The translations under genes were made by a program, and so were the position numbers. 64,000 nt of DNA from Camelus bactrianus (Eukaryota; Chordata; Mammalia; Artiodactyla; Camelidae), in assembly GCF_048773025.1 (NCBI RefSeq), contig NC_133575.1:69966537-70030536 (forward strand), in the 5' to 3' direction. The notes under the pieces were generated by a model. That model was given only the letters and a program-made list of their open reading frames with translations, was not told where the DNA came from and searched no databases. Positions within the stretch are counted from its first letter, which is position 1. Each line of letters opens with the position of its first letter. Positions 48,589 through 58,528 of this stretch are shown here, in pieces.

Positions 48589-48735
48589 TCAAATATATGG
48601 CAGGATAGGCATAGGTTATATACAAAATACTATGATATTTTATATGAGGGACTTGAACATCCTCGGATGTTGGTATCTGTGGGGAGTCCTGGAATCAATT
48701 CCCTGTGAATACCAAGGGATACATACATCCCCCCA
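48589..48735 (-). mobile_element. Tigger/MER2-like DNA transposon, second part
   Basis: Continuation of the element at 44920-45142: 'aggcataggttatatac', 'atatgagggacttgaacatcc', 'ggtatctgtggggagtcctgg', 'tgtgaataccaaggg'. It reads on directly from the first part once the L1 is removed. Confidence 0.8.
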
Positions 48736-48889
48736 CATGCACACGTGAATTCTTTCTCCTTAATATAGCTTTGTAGTAAGTCTTCACATTTTACCTTCAT
48801 TATCTCACTGTGCTGCTTTGTTCTTTCATCCACACTCAAATACCCTTTCAGACTACAGACACTGTGCTACCATAAAGGAAAAGTCCTGA

Positions 48890-49700
48890 GTATTATTTTT
48901 GTACACACTTTATTGTATATAAGAAAGTTATTCTACTTTTCTACTTGCTCTTATGATTTTAAAATTTATCTTCAGGATTGGTTTATCTCTAGTTTGTTTA
49001 TTTTCCCTTTTGTGTATAGTTTTATTGTATAACTGTATCAAAATTTATTTTTGTTGCCAAATCCATTGGCATTTGGTTTTTGTTCCAGTTTTGTTCTGTT
49101 GCAAACAGTTCCACAACAAGCAGTTTGGTACATGTCTTCTCATGCATAGGTATGAGAGCTTCTCTTGGTCACACATGTTTGGGAGAGGAATCCCTGGGTT
49201 ATTAACTATGTGTATCTTCAACTTTCTTAAATGTTAGAGAAATGAAATTACTAATCATTTAAATGTAACCCTTGTTACATAACCTCACATCCTAGTCAAT
49301 TCTTGGTATGTTAAGGCTTTTTAAATTTGTGCCAATTTTTTTAACATTTTTTATTGATTTATAATCATTTTACAATGTTGTGTCAAATTCCAGAGTTCAG
49401 AACAATTTTTCAGTCATACATGGACATATACACACTCATTGTCACATTTTTTTCTCTGTGAGCTACCGTAACGTTTTGTGTATATTTCCCTGTGCTATAT
49501 AATGTAATCTTGTTTATCTATTCTACAATTTTGAAATCCCAGTCAATTTGATGGGCATGAAATATGATTTCACTTTTAGTTTTCATTTGCATTTTTACTG
49601 ATCATACATGATTCTGAGCTTTTCTTCACATTTTGGTGGAACTTTCAGGTTTTCTTCTCTTGCAGATTGTCTGCTTATGTACTTTGCCCTCCTTTCATAC
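48890..49700 (-). mobile_element. Old LINE-1 3' end, antisense, split by a young L1 tail
   Basis: Weak antisense L1M ORF2-end text on both sides of 49337-49541 ('gaatccctgggttattaa', 'gatgggcatgaaatatgatttc', 'ttttcatttgcattttta'). Old and diverged. Confidence 0.5.
49337..49541 (-). mobile_element. Young camelid-type LINE-1 3' end, antisense, about 205 bp
   Basis: In reverse complement it matches the 3' end of the L1 at 53112-56164: 'aagattacattatatagcacaggg', 'gctcacagagaaaaaaatgtgac', 'gtatgactgaaaaattgt'. Same family, strongly 5'-truncated. The target duplication is unclear (only about 7 bp, CAATTTx, visible). Confidence 0.8.
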
Positions 49701-50449
49701 TTTTTGGCTAAATTTAATATATTTTTATGAAGGAGTTGCAGACAGTACCAATTTCCTATGTAGGAAACTGTGAGTGTAGGGTTGTGTGTGTGTGTGTGTG
49801 TGTGTACAGACAGCAGTTTTATGAGAACATAGTTTACATACTAAAGCAAAATTTAGTTAAAGGTTTTGAAAGTACAGATTTTTTTGTGTGTTTTAAACTA
49901 ATAGTTTTAAAAATCAAGAGTAAAATGTTAGCTTTCTTATATTTTGTACTGAAAGAGGCTAGCTTGTTTTTTCCCTCTCTTCTTGGACAGCACAAATAGT
50001 GTGCTTTTCCACATTTCCTTACTACTTTGCTTTGATCATTCTAAACTGACAGGCATGCTTATGAGCTTACTTAGAAGAGATAAATGGCATCATTTAGGTG
50101 AACTGTTAACTCTTAAGAATATTTAATTTACCTTCTTTATAACATAATAGTAACTCCTTTTAACTCTCACAACTCTCAACCACCCTTCCAATCATTCCAA
50201 TATGTTCTGCCCATACCATTAGCTAGCAATTTACTCAGTATTGAGGGCTATGAATTCTTGTGACTTTTCATGATATTCCGTAGGACATAGGGATGTGCCT
50301 AAAGAAATTTTTTCCAGCAACAAAATTCCCCGAAAAAATGGTTTTATAATGAGAAATTGTATTTTTACCTTGCCTATTACTAGACGACTATAAACACCTT
50401 ACAGATTAAATTGCTTTTCTTATCTTTACAATATCTTCACAAGCTACAG
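49701..50449. other. Unassigned stretch with a short GT repeat
   Basis: A (GT) run lies at about 49783-49804. Otherwise nothing recognised. Confidence 0.35.
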
Positions 50450-50600
50450 AGAGGGCATATTGTTCTTTACTTTCTTTTACAAAAACAACCTGAGGCACAA
50501 GGCAGATTTTATGATTTTGCTCACACAACAGATAAGTAAGGGAACTGAGACTAGAATCAGCTCAAAGATTTCTTTCTAGATGACTATGTGACTTCCATTT
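50450..50600 (-). repeat. MIR fragment, antisense
   Basis: 'acctgaggcacaaggcag', 'gctcacacaacagataagtaag', 'gaactgagactagaatcag', 'gactatgtgacttcc' follow the antisense MIR order. Confidence 0.55.
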
Positions 50601-51419
50601 TGTATCTTTATTTAATCCAGATATGACCTTGAAGCCACATGCCCTGATAAACCTAGGACATTCTTTACAAGTGGCATTTTATTTGAAACATTTTGATTAT
50701 AAGCTAGCTATAAGCCTTTCATGGAGCTCATCATTTCTGTATGACCAAGGAAGCATTAATCAGATTTTAAAGAAATGAAACTGTTTAATAGAGCTCTTAA
50801 ATTATTATTAACTTCAATATATACATGATTGTTCAGCCTTGATATTAATTGAGATTTCCAATTGCCTTTGGAAAGCTTCAGGGAAGATTTTAACATTTGT
50901 GTACACAGTTTCATCTGTCCTCACAATTCATATTTCCAAGGCAGCTAGAATTGTGGTTTACAGAATCTATGTCTTGTGAATTTCTTCAGCCTGCACCTTG
51001 GTATTCTAACAGATATTTAATATAAAAAATGACTCATGAAATGTGCTCTACTGTTGGTGTTTAGGTGAAACATTGTTATATCTAAGCAGCTACCAAGCAC
51101 AGAGTTATTCTTAAAACTTCTGACCTTGTAACGATGAGCTCGTCTTCTGTCCTATATAACAGTATAATTTAAAACTGTATTAATATTACTCTATGAGCCT
51201 TGCCTATTATGCCTAGTTCATTTGGATTTCAGTGTAACAATTTTAATCTATGTTCTAATTCTGTATTTCTTTAGAGTGTTGAGAACCTTGGGCTCTCACT
51301 AAAAACATTTCTTAAATTTTTTCCTCTCTGTCCCTCCCTTTTCCTCTCCCCTCCACCCTCACAAACATCTCTGTGTGAATTGGTCTACTCATAAGCTTTG
51401 AATTATTAACTCTTAGGCT
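50601..51419. other. Unassigned stretch
   Basis: No gene or confident repeat recognised. Confidence 0.35.
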
Positions 51420-51975
51420 GAAAATTCCCAAATCCTCATCTCCACTCTTGCGTCTTTGTATCGAGCTCCAGATCCAAATTTATAAAAACTAACTGAACAG
51501 ATCCATGCCAGTATTTCACTGGGAGATCAGACTCAACCCACATCATTTTGCATCCTTGTCCTCTCACATTCCTAAGAAGTTGTTCCTATTTACTCTTGTA
51601 TTTCCTGTTTCATCATCAACATCTCAGTTATGATGGGCAGAAATCAAATAACTATTTGTGACTCATGTCTTCATATCATCACCCATCTGTAATTAGTCAT
51701 CAGATGCTGTTGATTTCTCTATGATTTTCTCCTACTTCCCATTTCCATCATTCTGATTCAGGCTCCTATAATCGCTTATCTATGCTATTGCAGCAGCCTC
51801 CTGATTTTCAGTTTCCCTCTCTTTATTCTGTAATCCATCCTTCACACTTTTGCTATATTTATCTTCCTAAAATTCTGATTTTTTTTTCTGGGCTGTAAAT
51901 ATCTCCCATTACCTAGCAATGCTTTGTTCATAATAAGTAGTTGGTAAATGCTGCCTGAATTGAATAATCTGTGCA
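51420..51975 (+). repeat. L2 LINE 3' part, sense
   Basis: L2 order is clear: 'gagctccagatccaaattta', 'cacatcattttgcatcc', 'tgactcatgtcttcatatc', 'gtcatcagatgctgttgatttct', 'cttatctatgctattgcagcagcctcctg', 'taatccatccttcacac', 'tcttcctaaaattctgat', and the end 'gtagttggtaaatgctgcctgaa'. Ancient LINE reverse transcriptase 3' region; no intact frame. Confidence 0.7.
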
Positions 51976-53099
51976 ATCCTGGATATATGTACTTACTTCT
52001 CATAATCCATTGAATACAAGTATCTGTAGAGATGGTGAATATATTTATACCACGAATTTATACTCAGTAATTTTCTGGAGATATTTATAGTTAGTTTTTA
52101 TACTTCAACTGTCAATTCTAAACCAGGTCTTGATAATCAACATATAGAGTAACTACTTGTGAAAGACATTACCAAAATGAAGTGGCATATATTAATGTAA
52201 ATTGCTTTTCTATGTAATGACTATGGGAATGTACATAATACATATGCATATATGTTTAACTATTGTTTTGATTGAATTTCTTAAAGCCAAAATATGTTGC
52301 TAAACAGGTAACCGTGATTGTATAGGTTTGACTTGCATGTTCATACAATTGAGTTAGAATTTAGTAGATATTAAACTTCTTTATTTTCTTAAATTTCTAA
52401 CTACCTGAAATCAATGTGTGTGTTTGTGTGTGCTTATATGTTTGCTTATCAGCATATAAATACATCTGTGTGCCTTTGGCAGAGTCTGTGTGCTTATCTG
52501 TGTACTTGTGTAGTGATGGGGAAAAAAAATTCTGTCATGATTTGGTTCATATTATGTGTATGTCTGTTTCTCTGTCTATGTTTTTACAAACATACATACA
52601 CATCACATAAGCCTGCATTGCGAGATTTATATTTATGAAATATTATACTGTTCTGCACCCAAAAATTTTGGGGGTTTTGTTATGTTGACATTTCTAAATT
52701 TTCTTTCAAGTTTCTCTCAGTAGCTCTTTTCTCATTTTACAGAATGTTTGGAAAATGAATTTAATTAAAGTCCTTGTGGAATTTAGATTTTGACCTTTCA
52801 TCTGTAACTGTGGACATACTAATACAAACTATTATAGATAATTCAAATTCTGCCTTTATTTGCATCAGTTGTATCATATGTTTTTCTTCATTTTATTTGA
52901 GGTATCTGGCATGAGGCTTCTAAAAAGGCTGAAACTAGCCTCCAAAGTAAAAGTCTCTGTTGAAAATAGCACACCACACGCACACATACATATACATGCA
53001 GAAAAAAAAAACAAAACCTAAAACACTGTTCTGCCATTGTGTGCTGCTACTTTTTTCCTATCAAAGTTCCTTTCTGAAATTAAGAAATAAACTTCAGTT
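51976..53099. other. Unassigned stretch with a TG-rich patch
   Basis: 52414-52510 is a degenerate TG/TGTGTGC-rich patch that opens two overlapping cysteine-rich frames, which I reject as low-complexity artefacts. Otherwise nothing recognised. Confidence 0.4.
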
Positions 53100-53111
53100 T
53101 AAAATGGTCCT
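53100..53111. repeat. Target-site duplication, left copy
   Basis: TAAAATGGTCCT immediately precedes the L1 5' UTR. The identical 12 bp occurs at 56164-56175 after the L1 tail (the first T and A are shared with the tail). Confidence 0.85.
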
Positions 53112-56100
53112 GGAGAGAGAAGCAAGGTGGCGGAATAGAAGGATGCTTGTAACTCACCCTCTCCCACAAATACACCAAAACTCACATCTACGGACCTACT
53201 CAGCCAACCAGACCACCTGCCGAACTCCGACAGAACATCGCCCTCTTCGAAAGGCAAAGAAGCCAAAAACCTGGTAGGAGAAAAGGGGAAAAAAAGAAGA
53301 AAAGGCAAAACAGTGCGGGACAGATCCTGCGGGGAGGGAGCAGCAGAGGAAGAATAGTGCTCATTTGCTGGGTCTCCCCTCTCCAACAGAGAGGCCAGTG
53401 GGTTGGAAGGGGAGCCTCTGAGGCTCGGATCTGCCCCGAGCAGATGGACAGAACTGAGTTAAATGGGCACAAAGGGTCCCCGCGACACCCAGCCTGAGAA
53501 GCCAGCCGGCAGCTGGGGCTGAGACAGGCCGCCTGAGCTGGGTGGAGGACTGGGGTGGCTGCACTGAGGCAGCCCTGGGGGACTGCAGGGTGCTGCATGC
53601 CGTGGCTGGGAGGGGATATGGAGCAGAACCACCTCAGTCCCCCATAAATTGTGAAAAAAGCAAAGGAACATGGCTGGTGTGCCCTGCGGGGAGGGGTGCT
53701 GTAGCCTTTGTCTCCTCAGACCTGTGCTGCCATTACTGGCGCTTCTCATGAGAAGAGAGGCGGGGCTCAGCCACAGCCACCATCTCCTCCAGTGCACAGC
53801 GCCCAGCCAGGGGCTGGGCCGAGACCTGAATCTGCACCCGGGGGCTCTGCAACCTCCTAGGCAGGACTGAGACTTGTTTACAGCCTGAGGCAGACAGGAT
53901 CTTTCTGCCTTGGCACCTCAGAGAGCTCGTGCCGCCAAGACAAACAAGGAGCTGAGATTTGGCATGGGGCAGGGGTGGGGCCATTCCATGGTCTTCCCCG
54001 AGTCTGCCTTCGGAGCACTGACCCGAGGCAGAGCGGGCAGCTGCACAGAGCAGCAGAGCGTCCAGCACCGGGAGAGGGTGGGCGGCCACCCGCCTTCCTG
54101 GCAGGAATGCAGCACTTGACTGTGGTGCTGGGAGGGGGCGCGATCCGTCCACCTGCCTTGCCCCAGCGCAGCATCTGACTGCAACATCGGGAGGGGGAGT
54201 GACCCGCCCGCCCACTGGGTAAGAGCTCAGCACCTGACCCAGTGTTGGGAGGGGGCACGATCTGCTAGCCAACAGCCACTGGGAGCAGCACAGATGAGGG
54301 TGCCAACAGAGGGCCTCTGGAAACAGCAAGCTGAGTTCGTGAAACAGGGTGAAGACACAAAGACCTCTTGCTAAAATCATTAAGAACACACGTCTCCAGG
54401 AGAACTAGATAACTGATACTCCTTAAGCCACAGTGCCAGAGAGATATGAGCAAGATGAAGAAGTAGAGGAACCACTCCCAATTAAAATATCAAAAGAAAT
54501 CACCTGAAAGCACAATCAAGGAAATAGACATTGATGGCCTAAGAGATCAAGATTTCAAAGAAGGAATGATCAAAGTACTGAAGGAACTAAAAGAAATCGT
54601 GTTTAGAGATATAAAATATGTCAAAAATGAAATAGAAGCTATAAAGAAGAACTGAGTTGAATTAGTAAACTCATCTGCTGAGATGAGAGCTGACCTAAAG
54701 GCTGTACAAAGCAGGCTAGATAATGCAGAGGAACGAATTAGTGACCTAGAAGACAGGACAACAGAAAGCACCCAATCAGAACAGCTGAGAGAAAAACAAA
54801 TAAAAAAAAATGAAAACAATATAAGGGACCTATGGGATAATATAAAGGTGCCAATCTACACATAATAGGGGTTCCAAAAGGGGAAGAAAGAACAAAGAGG
54901 ATTGGAAAGGTTTTTGAAGAAATCATGACTGAAAACTTCCCAAACCTAAAGAAGGAATCAGATATCCAAGCACAGGAAGTTCAGAGGGTCTCAAACAGGA
55001 AGAACCCAAACAGACCCACACCAAGACATATCCTAATCAAGATGGCCAGAGTCAAGGATAAAGAAATGATCCAAAAGACAGCAAGAGGAAAACAAAGAGT
55101 GAGTTACAAGGGAACCCCCCATAGGCTCTCAGCTGATTTCTCAACACAAACACTACAGGCCAGAAGGGAGTGGCAAGATATATTCAGTCCTGAATGAAAA
55201 AAAGATGCAGCCTAGAATACTCTATCCAGCAAGGCTATCCTTTAGGATAGAAGGAGAGATAAAGAACTTCACAGAGAAGCAAAAACTACAAGAGTTTAGC
55301 AACACTAAACCCATGCTAAAAGAAATATTGATAGGTCTACTCTAAATAGAAAAGAAGCAGGATGCTACAAAAATGAGAAACTCATAACTGGAAAGGAGAT
55401 AACTGCCATGAATCACAAATAGAATAAACACAAAATTGTAAAAGAAGACATCTAAATCATTAAGAGTGGGAGAGGGAAGCAAGGAAAGCCACTATAGAAA
55501 ATACTATGGAGATTCCTCAAAAGACTAGAATAGACTTACCATACGACCCAGGAATCCTGCCCCTGAGCATATATCCAGATGGAACCCTACTTCAAAATGA
55601 CACCTGCACCCCAATGTTCATAGCAGCACTATTTACAATAGCCAAGACATGGAAACAGCCTAATGTCCATCAACAGATGACTGAATGAAGAAGCTGTGGT
55701 ATATTTATATGATGGAATACTATTCAGCCACAAAAACTGACAACATAATGCCATTTGCAGCAACATGGATGGTCCTGGAGAATGTCATTCTAAGTGAAGT
55801 AAGCCAGAAAGAGAAAGAAAAATACCATATGAGGTCACTTATATGAGGAATCTAAGGGAAAAAAAACATAAATACAAAACAGAAACAGACTCATAGACAT
55901 AGAATACAAACTTGTGGTTGCCAAGGGGGCGGAGGGTGGAAGGGACAGACTGGGATTTTAAAATGCAGAATAGGTAAACAAGATTATACTGTATAGCACA
56001 GGGGAATATATACAAGATCTTGTGGTAGCTCATAGCGAAAAAAAAATGTGACAATGAATATATATATGTTCATGTATAACTGAAAAATTGTGCTCTACAC

Positions 56101-56164
56101 TAGAATTTGACACATTTTAAAATGACTGTTACTCAATAAAAATTGTAAAAAAAAATAAATAAAT
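53112..56164 (+). mobile_element. Well-preserved LINE-1 with 5' UTR, ORF1 and 3' end but no ORF2 core (half-L1 no. 2)
   Basis: About 3.05 kb flanked by a perfect 12-bp target duplication. GC-rich 5' UTR 53112-54440 starts with 'ggagagagaagcaaggtgg'. The ORF1 region (about 54450-55330) encodes a coiled coil (RADLKAVQSRLDNAEERISDLEDRT) and the RNA-binding C-terminal part (ENFPNLKKESDIQAQEVQR, GTPHRLSADFS, TLQARREWQDIF). It holds stops at about 54466, 54652 and 54865, so ORF1 is not intact. At about 55485 the sequence jumps from just after ORF1 to the ORF2 C-terminal end ('gccactatagaaaatactatgg'). The 3' UTR ends 'caataaaaattgtaaaaa'. It cannot move by itself. Because the duplications match exactly, insertion is fairly recent. 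Confidence 0.9.
54050..54285 (+). repeat. About four tandem ~58-bp monomers in the L1 5' UTR
   Basis: Each unit carries a 'GGGAGGGGG' core (CGGGAGAGGGTGGG, CTGGGAGGGGGCGCG, TCGGGAGGGGGAGTG, TTGGGAGGGGGCACG at roughly 58-62-bp spacing) after a 'cagcac/cagcat..tgac' block. Such repeated units act as promoter monomers in some mammalian L1 families. Here function is only inferred. Confidence 0.75.
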
Positions 56165-56175
56165 AAAATGGTCCT

Positions 56176-57150
56176 ATTTTTTACTTATGATTAAATATAA
56201 TGTGTACAATTAGTTTTTTAATGGATTCCATCATGATGGTAAGCAATTTGGGGTAACTTAGATATTCTTTCCTCAATAGTATGTTTGGTAGTCTAGTATT
56301 TCTGGATTATATTCTCAATTTTCCATTTCACATGGTCTTGGAAATGAATCTAAATCATTGTAATATGAAATTTTATGATTTTGATTTGTCTTGGCTAATC
56401 ATATTTTCATTTTGTTTCTTTATGACTAAAGGTAGACAATAAATAGGAATGAATACTTGTTATCCTTTTGATAAAAATTAAGCATTTAGAAGTTAGAAGT
56501 AAAGGATTTTATTTTACAAGATATTAAAATAGGTTATGACTACATCTAAAAATATGTGTGATATTGAAAATGTATTTATTTATGGTAGCTAACATTAAAA
56601 TATATCACAATTTCATGTAATAAAAGACCAGTGTCCATGTTTGTATTTACAGTCAGGTTCACATTGCTGAAGGCCATGATGATTTTTAAAAATTCTCTTT
56701 TCAAGTAAAATTTTGATTCTCAAGCACTGAAACCACTTCTGTTTAATCCAAAGTCAGTAAAATTTTAAATCATGTTGACAGCCCTATGAAATAAATGATA
56801 TTCCTTTTTCTCTGATACATTGTTACCTCAGCATACAGATTCTTGTGAGTTCATAGTCATGAAATAAACACATTTTTATATAGTAAGATCCTGTAGGCAG
56901 CTAGAGGACTGGAACTAAAATACAAATGATAGTGTGTCTTAAAAGAAAGATTTAGGAATCAGTGACATAGTGATCATAGCTCAAATCTGGGGATGAATAC
57001 ACTTTATAAGACAGTTAATGTAAATAAGTAAATGCAGTGATACAAGACTGAAACTTAGGACTTGCTCATTGGCAGATAGCAGGTGAAGAGGAAAGAATAA
57101 TGAAAACCAGGGCACAGAGGGTAGGGGAAAGATAGTAATATTAAGAAAGA
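56176..57150. other. Unassigned stretch
   Basis: No gene or confident repeat recognised. Confidence 0.35.
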
Positions 57151-57155
57151 TGAGT

Positions 57156-57255
57156 GAGGGTAATAGCTCAGTGGTAGAGCGGCATGCTTGGCATGCACAA
57201 GGTCCTGGATTCATTCCCCAGTACCTCCATTTTTTTAAAAAGCCTTTAAAAAATA
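57156..57255 (+). mobile_element. Camelid tRNA-derived SINE, plus strand
   Basis: A box TAGCTCAGTGGTAGAGC, then GGCATGCTTGGCATGCACAA, a B box-like GGATTCATTCCCC (one change from the usual GGTTCAATCCCC), CAGTACCTCCAT and a T/A-rich tail. I see no unambiguous target duplication. Confidence 0.9.
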
Positions 57256-57304
57256 AGGAGAAAAGATTTCAAAAGAGATGTGAAAAAAAGTGCAAAAGGT
57301 AAAC

Positions 57305-57415
57305 TCTTGTGAGCAAGAACAATGGAATCATATTTGCATCCTCAAAGCCTGACATATTAAGCAGTCAGTAAGTTTTGTTGGATGAGTGAATGAGTGAATA
57401 AAGGCATAAACGAAA
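57305..57415 (+). repeat. L2 3' tail fragment
   Basis: 'aagcctgacatattaagcag', 'tcagtaagttttgttgg', 'atgagtgaatgagtgaat' is the common L2 3' tail motif. Diverged. Confidence 0.45.
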
Positions 57416-57805
57416 AAAAGACCTATTAAGGAAATAAGCAATGAGAAGAAATAATTGTATTCAACTAGGGACATACCGTTGGTTACTTTTTTTTTTGCCA
57501 CCTTTTTATGGATAGCATAAAAAAGAAACGGGAACTGAGATTGGAGATGGCATACCTAGCAATCCAAGATGCAGATAATGCACGTCTTCCCAGAGCAGGG
57601 ATGCCCTTCCACAAAGTAATTAATTAGGCATTAATTCAGTGTTTGGTGGGGTCCTCGATGCCTATATGCCTATTATCTCACATGCGCTCTGGCTGCCCTC
57701 TCATGATCCCAGCCCAGCTTTATCCCTAGACTTCAGCTGTCAACCTCCTCCAATTTGAATGTTCCTCGAGACTGCTTCTCAACTTCTTGTTTCTCCATCA
57801 CTTGT

Positions 57806-57834
57806 TTGTTGAATGAATGAATGAATGAATGAAT
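57806..57834. repeat. (GAAT)n microsatellite
   Basis: About six GAAT units after 'cttgtttgtt', probably grown from an L2 tail (L2 3' ends carry this tetramer). Confidence 0.85.
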
Positions 57835-57844
57835 AAGAGTTAAT

Positions 57845-57915
57845 CTGTTTGCTCATGATCACAGTACTACCAAGTGACAGAACCCTCTTGCGTCTCTATT
57901 CAGCACTCTGTTACT
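57845..57915 (-). repeat. MIR fragment, antisense
   Basis: 'gctcatgatcacagtactacc', 'aagtgacagaacc', 'ttcagcactctgtta' follows the antisense MIR core. Confidence 0.4.
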
Positions 57916-58351
57916 TACTCAGGGAATAGAGGAGAAACACAAAATGTATTTGTCTCCTTTACCCTATTACCTATCTGGGTCCAAGTCAATTCTAGTTTGC
58001 CTGGAAAATTGTCATGTGTATATTCCCACAGATGTGTATATACCACTATTTATAGGTGACAACTTAATTACTGTTGACTTGTTAACTCAGCAGTGAATGA
58101 TTTTAGCTCCCAGTACAAAATGTTAAAAAGAGAAAATATTTGTACATAGTGATGTACATCTTTAGGCAGTAAACTGAGGCCCCAAATGAATAAAAAATGT
58201 TCAAAGTATATGAGTTGTTATGGTGAACAAAAGTGGTACTTGGATTGTGATCACACCACAAGTTAATTTTTACCTCTCACTGTTCTTTGAACATTATTTA
58301 ACGAGGATAATCATTCTTGTCTTCCAATTCCCATTGATGAACTTAAAAGAC
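57916..58351. other. Unassigned stretch
   Basis: No gene or repeat recognised. Confidence 0.35.
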
Positions 58352-58528
58352 CATTTCTTAGATTGTGGCCAGTGGGCCATCTACAAAGGCAATCACCTAG
58401 AGTGATTGTTGAAAAGGCAGATTTCTGTATCCTACCTGAAAACTACTTAATCAGAATCTTAAGTTTTAAGAAGTAATATATGTAAAGTCTTGGTTCACTA
58501 AAATTTGAGAACAGTTGCATTGGATGAA
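58352..58528 (+). mobile_element. MER20-like hAT-Charlie MITE
   Basis: 'gattgtggccagtgggcc', 'ggcaatcacctagagtg', 'aaactacttaatcagaatctt', 'aaaatttgagaacagttgc' match the same short hAT element group as 30785-30975, in the other orientation. Confidence 0.6.

Noticed and set aside
52414-52638. Cysteine-rich frames
   Set aside because: They come from a degenerate TG-rich patch (TGTGTGC words read as Cys-Val).
53099-54453. Several open frames up to 218 codons, mostly on the minus strand
   Set aside because: They lie in the GC-rich 5' UTR of the L1 at 53112-56164, where stops are rare by composition. They show no family features.
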